A stretch of 64,000 bases of DNA from Synechococcales cyanobacterium C42_A2020_086 (GCA_015272325.1 JACYLU010000001.1:186001-250000), one strand, 5' to 3'; counted from the stretch's first letter, positions 17,988 to 27,362 are shown. Notes: generated by a model from the sequence alone, not told the origin. Program-made: numbers and translations.

Positions 17988-19235
17988 TCAGCGACAACTT
18001 TGCGGTAACTTTAATGTGAATATTGTTCCCTGATTCAGTTCGGAACAGACTTCGATCGTTCCGTGATGCTGTTCCACGACAATTTGACGGGCGATCGCAA
18101 GTCCGAGTCCAGTTCCCCTGCCTACTGCTTTGGTGGTGAATGCGTGCTCAAAGATGCGTGCTTTTACTTCTTCTGTCATGCCAATGCCGTTATCCGCGAT
18201 TGTGATTCTGATTTCATCATTCTCAGCTTCAGTGCAGATTGCAATTTTAGGAGCATCAGACGTTTCCAGAGCATCGATCGCATTCGCGAGAAGATTCATA
18301 AACACCTGGTTGAGTTGTCCTGGAAAGCAGGACAGCATCGGAATGTCACCATAGTTTGTCATCACTTCAATTTCTGGTCGCCGTTCATTGGCTTTGAGTC
18401 GATGTCGTAGGATCAAAATGGTGCTGTCAATGCCTTCGTGCACATCGAAAGATTGCTTCGTCTCAGAATCGCTGCGGGAGAAAGTGCGCAGACTTTTGCT
18501 AATGGCTGTAATGCGATCGCTACTTGATCCAATGGCTCTGATCACTTTAGGCAGGTCTTCTCGCAGAAAATCTAAGTCAAGCTCTTCTAAGGCTGCGATG
18601 AGATCCGGATCGGAAACGCTTTCCAGGCAAAGATCGATCGCTTTGAAGAGCGTCTCGCTATAGTTTTCCATTGCTCTGATATTTCCCACAATGCAGCCTA
18701 CAGGATTGTTAATTTCGTGAGCAACACCCGCGACCAGATTCCCCAAGGCTGACATCTTTTCGCTTTGAATCAACTGGAGCTGAGACTGCTGTAGCTTTTC
18801 TAGCGCTTGTTGCAATTGCAGGGTGCGGTTTTGGACTTGCTGCTCTAGCGTTTGCGTGAGTTGGCGCAGTTGGAGATGAATTTTGACCCGCGCGATCACC
18901 TCTTCTTGCTCGAACGGTTTGGTAATGTAGTCGACTGCACCCAGCGACAATCCTTCGACTTTGCTGCTCGGATCTGAAAGGGCAGTCATGAAGATAATTG
19001 GAATGTTCGCTGTTGCGGCATTAGCTTTTAGACGCTGACACACCTCAAATCCATCTAATCCCGGCATTTGCACATCGAGCAAAATCAGTTCAGGTCGATT
19101 CTGAGCGACCTTGTTGAGCGCATCCTCACCATCGACTGCAATTCGGACTTGCCAGCCCACACTCCGAAGGGCTTGCGAAATTACTGACAGATTATTGGCA
19201 TTATCATCGACAACTAGAATAAATTCGCCGCTCAT
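17988..19235 (-). CDS. Response regulator-histidine kinase hybrid (REC-HisKA-HATPase)
   Basis: The product is 415 aa. An N-terminal receiver has D10, D11, phospho-acceptor D54 (LLDVQMPGLDGF), T84 and K106. A coiled linker (about 118-155) leads to the kinase: H-box GVAHEINNPVG with His173, N-box NQVFMNLLANAIDAL, G1 DNGIGM and G2 GRGTGLGLAIA. There is no membrane segment, so it is cytosolic. Its ATG overlaps the last bases of the upstream kinase gene (ATGA at 19232-19235), which implies translational coupling and a phosphorelay in which the membrane kinase phosphorylates this receiver. GCGATCGC sites lie inside it at 18091 and 18513. Confidence 0.93.
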   Translation of the reverse strand: MSGEFILVVDDNANNLSVISQALRSVGWQVRIAVDGEDALNKVAQNRPELILLDVQMPGLDGFEVCQRLKANAATANIPIIFMTALSDPSSKVEGLSLGAVDYITKPFEQEEVIARVKIHLQLRQLTQTLEQQVQNRTLQLQQALEKLQQSQLQLIQSEKMSALGNLVAGVAHEINNPVGCIVGNIRAMENYSETLFKAIDLCLESVSDPDLIAALEELDLDFLREDLPKVIRAIGSSSDRITAISKSLRTFSRSDSETKQSFDVHEGIDSTILILRHRLKANERRPEIEVMTNYGDIPMLSCFPGQLNQVFMNLLANAIDALETSDAPKIAICTEAENDEIRITIADNGIGMTEEVKARIFEHAFTTKAVGRGTGLGLAIARQIVVEQHHGTIEVCSELNQGTIFTLKLPQSCR

Positions 19236-22000
19236 GACTCACTCTCTAGATATTTTTGCAACAACGCGGTCAACTTTTTGGCTTGAAAACTTCCAGCGAG
19301 TTGAATCACTGCTTGGGCAAACGCCGCATACTGGGGCTGAGATTGTGCCAGGGTTCGGGCTTCTTCCTCAACTTGAAAGAAATCGCCCTCTTCGACGAGC
19401 TGATAGAGTTGCTGTAGAGTCGCGACCGAGGGTGGAATGATTTCGGTCATCGTCTCAGCTTGAGGTGCGATCGCTCGGTAAATCCAAGTGAGCTTTAATT
19501 GCTCCTGAATCGTTTCTAGCAGTGTCTCTGCTTGCACAGGTTTCGGCAAGAACGCATTGCCACCCGCCTCAAGGCTTCTATTTTGATCCACGTTGAATAC
19601 ACTTGCAGAAGAAACGATCACCGGCAGCGATTGAGTGTCTGGAGACTGACGTAGGTGTTGTAACAGCTCAAAGCCGTCCATTACCGGCATAGCTAAGTCA
19701 GTAATGACAAGATCTGGAGCGGCTGCCAGTTGTGCTAAACCTTCCTGTCCATTGCCAGCTTCCAGCACTGTAAACCCAATAGGTTCAAGCAAATTGATTA
19801 AGACGGCGCGATTTTCCCAGCGATCGTCTACGACCAGAATCGTCCGCTTTTCACCTTCGTAGCCGATCACCGTTCCTTGACTGTTCTGTCGAGCTGCAAT
19901 TGCCCAGTCGGTTGCTTCTGTTAATTCCACTTCAAACCAGAAACAGCTCCCCTTGCCAAACTCACTTTCGACCTGGAGTTGACTCCCCATCAGCTCCACA
20001 ATTCGCTGACTGATTGACAATCCCAGTCCCGTTCCTTCTGCTTGTTTTTTCGCACTCCCGACTTGTTCGAATGGCAAAAAGATTTTTTCTAACTGTTCTG
20101 GGGTCATCCCAACGCCAGTATCTTTGATGCTGAATCGAGCCTTAAATCGCCCTGCTGTCGTTGGCTCAACTTCAATGAGAAACGTAACGCTGCCTCGATC
20201 CGTGAATTTGATTGCATTGCCCAAAAGGTTGATCAGAACCTGACGCAACCGCTTTTCATCCGCTTGGATGCCATTTGGTATCTCAGTTGATGGATAGATA
20301 AACTCAATGCCTTTTTGTTCGGCGCGAATGCGACAAATTTCAGCCACACTTTCTAGAAAAGAGGGGAAATGGAAATCGCTCTTCTGGAGTTCAAGCTTGC
20401 GAGCTTCAATCTTGGAGAGATCGAGAATGTCATTGATCAGGGTGAGTAAATGAGAACCACATTGATAGATCACATCAATGCCTTTGTAAGCGCGATCGCT
20501 GAGTGCTTCATTGCGAAGAATCTGAGCATACCCCAAAATTCCATTCAGCGGTGTCCGTAGCTCGTGGCTCATATTCGCCAGAAATTCGCTCTTGGCTTGG
20601 TTTGCACTATCCGCCATGCGTTTTGCTTGGGCGAGTTCAGCAGTTCGTTCAGCCACCCGTCGCTCTAAGCTGGCAAACGAGTCTTCTAACTGAGTCGTCA
20701 TGCTGATAAACGCTTGCGCCAACCGTCCTAATTCATCGTTACGCTCAGTATCGAGTTGTACCTTGAAATTACCGCCTGCGACCTGATCAGCAGCGCCAAC
20801 AAGCTGATTGAGCGGATGTGCGATCGTGCGATCGAGCACAAAGAACAACAGCACGATCTCAACCAGAAGGGCAACTAAACCAGACATTAGAATAAATCGC
20901 GCCGCATCTAAAGCCTGCCCCGTCAGCAGCGATTTGGGATAGACTGTCACGAAAAACCAGTCTGGCCCTTGGACTTTGCTGATGGCGAGAAATTCTCGAT
21001 TGGGTTTATTCTCAATGACCGCATCCTGAGGGGTCGAATTTTGCACAAGCTGATAGATGCGTTTAAGATGCTCATCATCAGATTGCAGAATGTCAAATTC
21101 GCCGCGACGCGCTTCAAGATCTTGCTCGTGCTCCGGATGAGCAATCAATCGTCCATCTGCCCGAAAAATAATGTTGTATGCGCCGACTAAATGATCCTGG
21201 ATGGCAGTATCAATCAAGCTGCTCACAGGAACATCCGTTCCGATCGAGGCAACGTGGCGACCTTGAAAATCGATCGGAGTCGAGAGCGTGGTCATAAAGA
21301 GTTGCCCCACTTCGTCATAAAACAGGGCTGTCCATCGTTGCGTTCGATCAGGGTCATGGTCAAGATCGGTATAGTAATACCAATGTTCCTGTCTAATATC
21401 CTTGTCTGCCGTAATGATATTGCCCCATCTTGTCCCCTTCCAGTAGACCAGCGCAGAATTATAGGGTCGAGGTGTGGTGTAGAGATTGAGAACCCGGTAC
21501 TCCCAAGCGGGACCATAATGTCTCAACATGTCGAAGCTGATCACCGCAATCCGACGAAAGTTGGCATCGACGGTTGCTGCTGAACCCAGAAACCCACTCA
21601 TCCCGCGTTCTGTGAATGCTCCGGTTGCAGGATTACCCTGATAGAATTCGGGACGCAGACGAATCGTGTGATCAGGCTGCTCAACATAGAGTTGATCGAA
21701 TTCAGCTTTGGGATCGCGATCGCCCATTGCCGCAAGCCGCGATAAGAAATCGGCTCGAAATCGCTTGTGATTTTCTTCCTGCTGCAAAAAGAAGTAGCTT
21801 TCTTTCGCTCCCCGCTCAATGATGTATTTGCTCAGTTGCTCTCTGGTTTGGGTTTCCAGATTAGACATAAGGTGCAAATAAGTGATGCCTGCCGAAAGCA
21901 ACACAACAAGCGTGATTCGGAGCGACATATTGAGCAACGTTTTCAGCGCCAGCGACCCTCGCAGGTCAAATCGAGCATGAGCAGCGCGATTCCAAAACAT
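19232..22000 (-). CDS. Membrane hybrid sensor histidine kinase (Cache-HAMP-HisKA-HATPase-REC)
   Basis: The product is 922 aa. A first membrane segment near 22-43 and a second near 365-390 enclose a periplasmic sensor of about 320 residues that looks like a dCache domain ([37 protein letters not shown]). HAMP follows (about 390-440), then a coiled coil, HisKA with [14 protein letters not shown] (His near 478), HATPase motifs [17 protein letters not shown] and GTGLGLSI, and a receiver with [15 protein letters not shown] (Asp near 768). The C-terminal 80 residues are helical, as in several cyanobacterial hybrid kinases. The ligand is unknown. It is the first gene of a coupled pair and carries HIP1 octamers at 19467, 20492 and 21716. 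Confidence 0.93.
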   Translation of the reverse strand: MFWNRAAHARFDLRGSLALKTLLNMSLRITLVVLLSAGITYLHLMSNLETQTREQLSKYIIERGAKESYFFLQQEENHKRFRADFLSRLAAMGDRDPKAEFDQLYVEQPDHTIRLRPEFYQGNPATGAFTERGMSGFLGSAATVDANFRRIAVISFDMLRHYGPAWEYRVLNLYTTPRPYNSALVYWKGTRWGNIITADKDIRQEHWYYYTDLDHDPDRTQRWTALFYDEVGQLFMTTLSTPIDFQGRHVASIGTDVPVSSLIDTAIQDHLVGAYNIIFRADGRLIAHPEHEQDLEARRGEFDILQSDDEHLKRIYQLVQNSTPQDAVIENKPNREFLAISKVQGPDWFFVTVYPKSLLTGQALDAARFILMSGLVALLVEIVLLFFVLDRTIAHPLNQLVGAADQVAGGNFKVQLDTERNDELGRLAQAFISMTTQLEDSFASLERRVAERTAELAQAKRMADSANQAKSEFLANMSHELRTPLNGILGYAQILRNEALSDRAYKGIDVIYQCGSHLLTLINDILDLSKIEARKLELQKSDFHFPSFLESVAEICRIRAEQKGIEFIYPSTEIPNGIQADEKRLRQVLINLLGNAIKFTDRGSVTFLIEVEPTTAGRFKARFSIKDTGVGMTPEQLEKIFLPFEQVGSAKKQAEGTGLGLSISQRIVELMGSQLQVESEFGKGSCFWFEVELTEATDWAIAARQNSQGTVIGYEGEKRTILVVDDRWENRAVLINLLEPIGFTVLEAGNGQEGLAQLAAAPDLVITDLAMPVMDGFELLQHLRQSPDTQSLPVIVSSASVFNVDQNRSLEAGGNAFLPKPVQAETLLETIQEQLKLTWIYRAIAPQAETMTEIIPPSVATLQQLYQLVEEGDFFQVEEEARTLAQSQPQYAAFAQAVIQLAGSFQAKKLTALLQKYLESES

Positions 22001-22485
22001 GATGCGTTACCAAGGCCGGGGTTTGTGATGATGAGTAAATCCGTCTTCATCATTCCCTCGCAGGCAATCGTTCTAACCCAGAGCTTTATGCAATACCTCG
22101 GACAATGCATGGATAGCAGATGAAGATTCCCGTTTACGTTGTGAAGGCGGCCCTTGAACGTCTTATTATCTGCCGTGATTCTGGCCAGATGCAAACCAAT
22201 CGTGGCAACCGCTGGCGCTCTTGATGCACCTGTTGGAGCCATTGTTTTGCCCCTTCGCGCTCCTGAATCCTCGCCGCTACGACTTGGATTGCAATCAACA
22301 GAGCGAAGTAGTAGACCATTGAGGGAGGCACTCGCTGGGCAACAGTCGCCAAGCGCAACCGGTGACGAGCCGGTAGAGGATGCTTTGCACCACTACATCA
22401 GGCATCATTTTCGTATTTCTTGGGGACAGAATACTGTTTTCTGCTTTTTTTCTGTCTTAAGCTTTCTTTCAACACTGGTGGCAGC
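22001..22485. other. Intergenic region with a possible transposase remnant
   Basis: About 490 bp. On the minus strand near 22190-22290 a frame reads IQEREGAKQWLQQ and QRLPRLVCIW, which faintly recalls the REGAKxLLxxxxxxxPRLxLIWAD segment of IS5-type transposases. Frameshifts surround it, there are no terminal repeats, and I hold the identification only weakly. No other gene is supported. Confidence 0.3.
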
Positions 22486-22518
22486 AAAAAGGTGTGTCAG
22501 TTTGAAACCTAACACACC
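22486..22518 (-). terminator. Rho-independent terminator of chlB
   Basis: On the minus strand GGTGTGTTAG pairs, with one mismatch, with CTGACACACC across a short AT-rich loop, and TTTTT follows. It lies about 30 bp past the chlB stop. Confidence 0.82.
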
Positions 22519-22546
22519 CTACGTATTGATAGGAGAATTATCGAGA

Positions 22547-24073
22547 TTAAGCTCCTACCGCTTCCTTAGCTGCGTACATCACTTCTAGCGTGATTTCATT
22601 AAAGCCGCGCTCGCGGGCGAATTTTTCGGTGTTGCGTTTCACCTTGCCGCGCACAAAGCCGGGGATTTTGTTCAGTTCGGCGGTGGCTTCTTTATTCCAG
22701 TTCAAATCAGAATCGGCAGAAACGCCTTTCGTGATCACTTCTTTCGTGTCGTGGCCGCCAAAGATCTCCAGCAGGTGATCCTCCATGCCCAGTGTGAAGG
22801 AGTTGTAGACCAGATCCACGATCTGATTCGCGCCTTCGTAGCCGAGAAACGGGCGGTAGCCAACGGGAAAATTCTGGATGTGAATCGGGGAGGCGATAAC
22901 GCCGCAGGGAATATCGAGCCGTTTACCGACGTGGCGCTCCATCTGGGTGCCGAAGATGGCGGCAGGTTCGAGTCGAGCGATAGCGTTAGCAATTTCGGCG
23001 TTGTCGTCGCTGATCAGAATCTCGTCGCAATACTCGCTCACCTGCTGCCGGAACCAGTCGGCGTCGTATTTGCAGTAGGTGCCCGCCAGCACGACGCGGA
23101 TTCCCATCTCCCGTGCCAGAATTTTGGTCATGGCAGCGGCGTGGGTATTGTCACCAAAGACGACAGCCTTTTTGCCGGTGAGGTTTTGGCAGTCGATCGA
23201 GCGTGAGAACCAGGCAGCCTGGGAGACAAAGCGAGTTTGCTCATCAATAAACGGCTCGTAGTTGACCTCGGCTCCCTGCTGATTTAGCACCTTCTGAATG
23301 GCACGCAGGCAGCGGGCGGTTTCCACAACGCCCATCGGGGTAATGTCTACATAAGGCATCTCAAACTCGCTTTGCAGATACTGTGCCGCCATCATTCCCA
23401 GCTCACGGTAGGGCACAAGGTTAAACCAGGCTCGCGGCAAATTCTTCAGCTCGTGAACCGTTGCTCCCTCCGGGATGACAGCATTGACCGTGACGCCAAG
23501 GTCCTGCATCAGCCGTTTTAGCTCGGTGCAGTCGTGGTTATTGTGAAAGCCGAGGGTAGACATGCCGATAATGTTGACCGAGGGCTGCTCGGTTTTGGTG
23601 CTCGGCAATTCCCCTTTTTTGCGGGCTTTTTCGATGTAGAACTGCACGATCTGCTGCAGGGTGCGGTCAGCGGCTTGCAGTTCGTTGACGCGGTAGTGAT
23701 TGACGTCCGCCAGCATCACGTCGCCCTTGGCTTCGAGCTGTGCCCGTTCCACGAAATTTTGCAAGTCTTCCTGCAAAATGCTGGAGGTGCAGGTGGGCGT
23801 CAGCACAATCAGATCCGGATGCTCTTCCTGATCCTTGCGGGTAATGTTCTCTACGACTTTTTCCTGGGATCCCCGCGCCAGCACGTTGCGATCAACAATG
23901 CTGGCCGTTACCGGCGTGAAGTCGCGCTCCCGCTCCAGCATCGAGCGCATGACGTTGAAATAATCGTCTCCTAAAGGCGCATGCATAATTGCGTGCACGT
24001 TTTTAAACGAACTGGCGATGCGAAGAGTGCCGATGTGTGCAGGTCCGGCATACATCCAGTAAGCCAATTTCAT
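22547..24073 (-). CDS. chlB: Light-independent protochlorophyllide reductase subunit B
   Basis: ChlB pairs with ChlN as the catalytic NB component of the dark-operative, nitrogenase-like protochlorophyllide reductase, which receives electrons from ChlL. The length of 508 aa is normal. Asp36 (PLGDDYF), the unusual aspartate ligand of the NB cluster, and Cys95 (TPTCTSS) are both at the expected positions. The C-terminus has the small [11 protein letters not shown] domain typical of ChlB. The start ATG at 24073 gives the usual [18 protein letters not shown]. chlL and chlN are not beside it, as is common in cyanobacteria where chlB stands apart. Confidence 0.97.
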   Translation of the reverse strand: MKLAYWMYAGPAHIGTLRIASSFKNVHAIMHAPLGDDYFNVMRSMLERERDFTPVTASIVDRNVLARGSQEKVVENITRKDQEEHPDLIVLTPTCTSSILQEDLQNFVERAQLEAKGDVMLADVNHYRVNELQAADRTLQQIVQFYIEKARKKGELPSTKTEQPSVNIIGMSTLGFHNNHDCTELKRLMQDLGVTVNAVIPEGATVHELKNLPRAWFNLVPYRELGMMAAQYLQSEFEMPYVDITPMGVVETARCLRAIQKVLNQQGAEVNYEPFIDEQTRFVSQAAWFSRSIDCQNLTGKKAVVFGDNTHAAAMTKILAREMGIRVVLAGTYCKYDADWFRQQVSEYCDEILISDDNAEIANAIARLEPAAIFGTQMERHVGKRLDIPCGVIASPIHIQNFPVGYRPFLGYEGANQIVDLVYNSFTLGMEDHLLEIFGGHDTKEVITKGVSADSDLNWNKEATAELNKIPGFVRGKVKRNTEKFARERGFNEITLEVMYAAKEAVGA

Positions 24074-24195
24074 AAAGTTGGGTCTCCGTTAGGCTGATGG
24101 GCATTTACCCAATGAGGCTTGAGCGGCTTGAGAGACTGTGAACGGTTGAACCGCGCAGCTGCCAAAAACCAAACGGCATCGAGGCTGCTTGCTTG

Positions 24196-24225
24196 AGGCT
24201 ATCTCAGGCTATCTGAGGCTATCTG
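24196..24225. repeat. 10-bp unit in three tandem copies
   Basis: AGGCTATCTC, AGGCTATCTG and AGGCTATCTG lie head to tail; only the last base of the first copy differs. Confidence 0.92.
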
Positions 24226-24424
24226 TGAAATGGCTTGAAGTTGCGACTGTTTCTGAGGCTGTTTTTGATGGTTTCAACTTTTGATTGTCTCAAAAATGGC
24301 GCGATTGGGTCAGAAGCACTGCGGCTCCAAAAGGTAAGCGGGAACAAAATCCAAATCCTGAAAACCGTTGCTATACAAAGGGAAGCAAGATTTCTGAGGG
24401 CGACTTCTCCTGGCTGAGATCGTA

Positions 24425-24450
24425 TTGATTCTTAATGTTGATTCTTAATG
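24425..24450. repeat. Perfect 13-bp tandem duplication
   Basis: TTGATTCTTAATG occurs twice head to tail (24425-24437 and 24438-24450). Confidence 0.92.
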
Positions 24451-24463
24451 CTTCGTGGGCTGT

Positions 24464-24493
24464 GGTCCGGTGGCTATGGGTCCGGTGGCTATG
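24464..24493. repeat. Perfect 15-bp tandem duplication
   Basis: GGTCCGGTGGCTATG occurs twice head to tail (24464-24478 and 24479-24493). Confidence 0.92.
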
Positions 24494-24518
24494 AGAATGA
24501 CAACCGTTGAACCGCTAT

Positions 24519-24546
24519 TATGTAAGGCAGGCTATGTAAGGCAGGT
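24519..24546. repeat. 14-bp tandem duplication, one mismatch
   Basis: TATGTAAGGCAGG(C/T) occurs twice head to tail, ending about 25 bp before the hisH ribosome site. Confidence 0.9.
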
Positions 24547-24582
24547 GTGAGGCAGACTGCCCCAGATTCAGGAGAGACAACG

Positions 24583-25224
24583 ATGACCTTGATTGCCGTC
24601 ATTGATTACGACATGGGAAATTTGCACTCGGCCTGCAAAGGGCTAGAGCAGGCGGGCGCTACACCCCAAGTCACTGATGAGGTCAAGGACTTAGAGCGGG
24701 CGGATGCTGTCGTGTTACCAGGTGTGGGGGCCTTTGATCCGGCGATTCAGCATTTGCGTTCGCGGGATCTGATTCAGCCGATTCGCGACATCATTGCTAG
24801 CGGCAAACCGTTTCTCGGCATCTGTTTGGGGCTGCAGATTCTGCTAGAGGGCAGCGAAGAAGGCCACGAACCCGGACTGGGCGTGATCTCTGGTATGGTG
24901 CGTCGCTTCCGCCCGGAACCGCAGCTCACGATTCCCCACATGGGCTGGAACCAGCTCCATCTGACGCAGCCCGATTCACCCTTGTGGCAGCAGCTTCCGG
25001 CTAACCCCTGGGTGTACTTCGTGCATTCCTTCTATGCTGACCCTAGCAACCCCAGCGACGTAGCTGCCACCATTACCCACGGCAGCCAAACCGTGACGGC
25101 AGCGATTGCCCGCAATAACCTGATGGCGGTGCAGTTCCATCCTGAGAAGTCGTCCACTGCAGGGCTGCAAATCTTGGCAAACTTTGTGGCGCTGGTGCGC
25201 TCGCAGCAGCTCATTGCCTCCTGA
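24583..25224 (+). CDS. hisH: Imidazole glycerol phosphate synthase, glutamine amidotransferase subunit
   Basis: HisH hydrolyses glutamine and channels ammonia to HisF for histidine and AICAR synthesis. I start at ATG 24583 (213 aa) because AGGAGAG lies just upstream; a GTG at 24547 would add 12 residues from duplicated DNA. The catalytic Cys81 is in GICLGLQ, and His186/Glu188 in QFHPEKS complete the triad. MGNLHSACKGLEQAG near the N-terminus is also typical. hisF is not in the window. rsmD begins 9 bp after the stop, so the two are probably cotranscribed. Confidence 0.95.
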   Translation: MTLIAVIDYDMGNLHSACKGLEQAGATPQVTDEVKDLERADAVVLPGVGAFDPAIQHLRSRDLIQPIRDIIASGKPFLGICLGLQILLEGSEEGHEPGLGVISGMVRRFRPEPQLTIPHMGWNQLHLTQPDSPLWQQLPANPWVYFVHSFYADPSNPSDVAATITHGSQTVTAAIARNNLMAVQFHPEKSSTAGLQILANFVALVRSQQLIAS

Positions 25225-25232
25225 GCCGATCC

Positions 25233-25799
25233 ATGAGTTTACGCATCTACGGCAATCGCCCGCTGAAAACGCTGAGTGGCCAAGCCACCCGCCCGACTCC
25301 GGCTCGCGTGCGGCAGGCGTTGTTCAACATCTGGCAGGGCACAATCGAGGGCTGCCACTGGCTCGATCTGTGCAGCGGCAGTGGTGCGATGGGAGCTGAG
25401 GCGCTGTGTCGCGGTGCCAGTCGAGTAGTGGGTATTGAGCAGTCACCCAAAGCCTGCGCCGTGATTCAGCAAAATTGGCAGCAGGTGGCCAAGCCCGATC
25501 AGCAGTTTCAAATTCTGCGTGGCGATGTGGTGCAGCGGCTGCCATTGCTGTCTGGGCAAACCTTTGACCGCATTTATTTTGATCCGCCCTACGATAGCGA
25601 TCTATATGAGCCGGTTCTGACAGCAGTCGCTAAGCATGGGCTGCTTGCCGCTGATGGCGAATTTGCTGTAGAGCACCGAGCCGATCGCATCCTACCTCAG
25701 GCAGTGCTCGACCTCAGCGTTTGTCGCCAGAAACTCTACGGCAGCACTGCCCTGACCTTCTATGCCGTCACGCCTGAAATGACCATAGCTACAACGTGA
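25233..25799 (+). CDS. rsmD: 16S rRNA (guanine-966-N2) methyltransferase
   Basis: RsmD methylates G966 of 16S rRNA on assembled 30S subunits using S-adenosylmethionine. The product is 188 aa. The N-terminal RIYGNRPLKTLSGQATRPT and RVRQALFNIW are family hallmarks; the SAM-binding loop DLCSGSGAMG spans 45-54 and the catalytic motif FDPPY spans 116-120. ATG 25233 follows the hisH stop by 8 bp, suggesting an operon. Confidence 0.93.
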   Translation: MSLRIYGNRPLKTLSGQATRPTPARVRQALFNIWQGTIEGCHWLDLCSGSGAMGAEALCRGASRVVGIEQSPKACAVIQQNWQQVAKPDQQFQILRGDVVQRLPLLSGQTFDRIYFDPPYDSDLYEPVLTAVAKHGLLAADGEFAVEHRADRILPQAVLDLSVCRQKLYGSTALTFYAVTPEMTIATT

Positions 25800-25821
25800 T
25801 ACATCGCCCCATCCGCAGCAT

Positions 25822-25854
25822 AAAAAAATCCTTCCCAGTTTCAGAGGGGGAAGG
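25822..25854 (-). terminator. Rho-independent terminator of petG
   Basis: On the minus strand CCTTCCC (25848-25854) pairs with GGGAAGG (25830-25836), followed by A and then TTTTTTT. It lies between convergent rsmD and petG. Confidence 0.85.
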
Positions 25855-25964
25855 TCGAGTGAATGGAAGCTGCTTAAATACAACTTTGATGATCAATTAA
25901 AGATCAATGAGATGAAAATGGGAATAAAAATGCCCGGCGAGGGGTGTTCCTGCGAGCAGCAACC

Positions 25965-26078
25965 CTATAGGTTGAGCTGGTTGCCGCGCTTGTACTGCAA
26001 GTAGGCGGCGACAAACAGCCCCGCCAGCGTTACAGGAATTAAACCAAGCACAATTCCAGAGAGTAAGGGTTCAACCAC
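25965..26078 (-). CDS. petG: Cytochrome b6f complex subunit PetG
   Basis: A 37-residue single-span subunit needed for assembly and stability of the b6f complex in thylakoids. The translation begins M(GTG)[17 protein letters not shown] and ends [12 protein letters not shown], which is the PetG sequence with full expected length. The start is GTG at 26078; AGGAG lies about 9 nt upstream on the minus strand, and no in-frame ATG is available. It is far too short for routine gene finders set at 60 codons. It appears monocistronic with its own terminator. Confidence 0.96.
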   Translation of the reverse strand: MVEPLLSGIVLGLIPVTLAGLFVAAYLQYKRGNQLNL

Positions 26079-26104
26079 AGCGTTATCTCCTTTGCGTTGA
26101 TCGG

Positions 26105-26133
26105 ATTTTAGCAAATTTAAAGGCCCGGTCTGG
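26105..26133 (-). promoter_or_regulatory. Candidate petG promoter
   Basis: On the minus strand TAAAAT (26105-26110) sits about 26 bp before the GTG start and would give a leader of roughly 20 nt. The -35 region 17 bp upstream (CAGACC) is poor, so this rests mostly on the -10 and its position. Confidence 0.3.
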
Positions 26134-26376
26134 GTCTTCACGGTTTTTAGTCTTCTATCATAATTCTTGAGGACGCTGTTTCGGGATGCCCTTGCGCCTA
26201 AACAGTGAGGTAACTGGCAAGATGCTGATTCTACCTTGGCTTGCTTTGCTCACCCCTGCCGAGTTCTGCTTTACCCTTGACTAGGCTCCGGTTGTTAAGC
26301 TTTAGAAAGCTTAAATTATGGTGAGTTCTCCATGAAGTAAGTTAAATCCTTCCAGTATAGTGTTAGCTGAATCACG

Positions 26377-26396
26377 TTTTGTTCCATTTTGTTCCA
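26377..26396. repeat. Perfect 10-bp tandem duplication
   Basis: TTTTGTTCCA occurs twice head to tail, about 45 bp before the cytM start. Confidence 0.9.
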
Positions 26397-26442
26397 TCGC
26401 CCTGCTAGAGAGCTTTTGGATAACCAGATCACCACTGCTGAC

Positions 26443-26790
26443 ATGTCTCTTCGGAGGGCTGCCTTCACCCTGCTGGCAGTGCTGCTCGTGATTGTCATTG
26501 CAGCACTCGGAGTTCACCAGTTGCGGCGTTCTGATCCCTATGTGCAGAGCGTTCTGTCGGTTGTGGGCGACCCCACCCAAGGGCAGACGATTTTTCAGAT
26601 GAACTGTGCCGGCTGCCACGGCCTCGATGCCGATGGTCGGGTGGGTCCGAGTCTGCATCATGTGGCGTCGCGCAAGTCACGTATTGGCTTGATCCATCAA
26701 GTCACAAGCGGTAAGACTCCTCCCATGCCGCAGTTTCAGCCTACCCCCCAGGAAATGGCAGATTTGCTGGAATATTTGGAAGGGTTATAG
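26443..26790 (+). CDS. cytM: Cytochrome cM
   Basis: A small membrane-anchored c-type cytochrome known only from cyanobacteria, linked in the literature to stress and to balancing respiration and photosynthesis. ATG 26443 gives 115 aa; an upstream TTG at 26389 lies in duplicated DNA and is unlikely. A hydrophobic segment (residues about 7-24) acts as an uncleaved signal anchor. Haem attachment CAGCH spans 55-59, and Met95 in PPMPQF is the probable sixth ligand. The block GRVGPSLHHVASRKSRIGLI and the ending EMADLLEYLEGL are characteristic of CytM. Confidence 0.88.
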   Translation: MSLRRAAFTLLAVLLVIVIAALGVHQLRRSDPYVQSVLSVVGDPTQGQTIFQMNCAGCHGLDADGRVGPSLHHVASRKSRIGLIHQVTSGKTPPMPQFQPTPQEMADLLEYLEGL

Positions 26791-26967
26791 ATCATGCCGT
26801 TGTTTCGGTCTAGTTGATGTCCATTTTGTTATACGGCTTGAGTTGTTGGCTAGAACGTAGCTGTAAGACAACCTGACCTCGTTGCTTTGAGGTACTTGTG
26901 TCTGGCAGTCAGTAACCTGACGGGCGAGTCCGAGACTTTGATGCAATCACCAATAATCTTTAGCTGA

Positions 26968-26992
26968 TACCTCTTGACTTTGAAGTCAGGTA
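26968..26992. promoter_or_regulatory. Near-palindrome upstream of the thioredoxin-like gene (candidate MerR operator)
   Basis: TACCT...GACTTTGAAGTC...AGGTA spans 26968-26992: the inner arms GACTT/AAGTC are perfect, and the outer arms TACCT/AGGTA are offset by three bases. TATAAGG follows directly and could be a -10 element. MerR-family regulators bind such dyads between -35 and -10, and a MerR gene lies two genes downstream. Binding is inferred. Confidence 0.45.
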
Positions 26993-27033
26993 TAAGGTTT
27001 ATGCTGAAATCAACACTTAAGGAGAACTTTAAG

Positions 27034-27309
27034 ATGACGAAGCGTTTAGTTGAGGTTTTCACAGCAGGTTGCCCATTATGTGATGAAACTGTCAGCTTGG
27101 TAAGAGAGTTGGCGCGTGACAATTGTGAGATTCAGGTATGGGATTTGCGTGAAGGATGTGCAACTAATGAATGCCGTGAGAAAGCAAATCAATACGGAAT
27201 TCATCGCGTTCCGGCAGTTGTAGTTAATGGCAAGCTAGCAGAATGTTGTCAAAATCAACAGCCGATTTCTCGTGAAGCACTATTGACCGCTGGCATTGGG
27301 CAAAACTAA
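27034..27309 (+). CDS. Thioredoxin-like protein with CPLC motif
   Basis: The product is 91 aa from ATG 27034, with AAGGAG 12 nt upstream; the longer frame from 26974 runs through the presumed promoter. It opens KRLVEVFTAGCPLCDETVSL, a thioredoxin fold with CPLC at the active site instead of CGPC, then RVPAVVVNGKLAECC, which contains the cis-Pro and a vicinal Cys pair. Two further Cys lie in GCATNEC. The extra cysteines and the linked MerR regulator suggest metal or thiol stress, possibly metal binding, but no ligand can be deduced. It resembles small SaoT-like or mercury-operon thioredoxins in pattern; I am not sure of the subfamily. Confidence 0.75.
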   Translation: MTKRLVEVFTAGCPLCDETVSLVRELARDNCEIQVWDLREGCATNECREKANQYGIHRVPAVVVNGKLAECCQNQQPISREALLTAGIGQN

Positions 27310-27320
27310 AGCAAGAGCGC

Positions 27321-27340
27321 AGGAGAGACAAATCTCTCCT
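27321..27340. promoter_or_regulatory. Perfect 7-bp hairpin between thioredoxin-like gene and merR
   Basis: AGGAGAG (27321-27327) pairs with CTCTCCT (27334-27340) over a 6-nt loop. No T-run follows, so it is probably not a terminator. The arm contains an AGGAG sequence that would be hidden when folded, although it lies more than 30 nt from the merR ATG. Confidence 0.5.
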
Positions 27341-27362
27341 GTTATTGAGTATTAATGTGACT

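Larger units (their letters stand above)
24074..24582. other. Intergenic region densely filled with short tandem duplications
   Basis: About 510 bp between divergent chlB and hisH. It contains four separate tandem duplications (listed individually) plus looser echoes such as GAGGCTG and GTTGAACCGC(G/T) repeated at a distance. No protein-coding frame is convincing. Promoters for both flanking genes must lie here. Confidence 0.7.

Noticed and set aside
24196-24546. Possible CRISPR array
   Set aside because: Units are 10-15 bp, mutually different and directly adjacent without spacers; no cas gene is present anywhere in the window.
26850-27122. 90-codon minus-strand frame suggesting a transposase end
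   Set aside because: It runs through the promoter and the thioredoxin-like gene; resemblance to any IS family was too weak to state.
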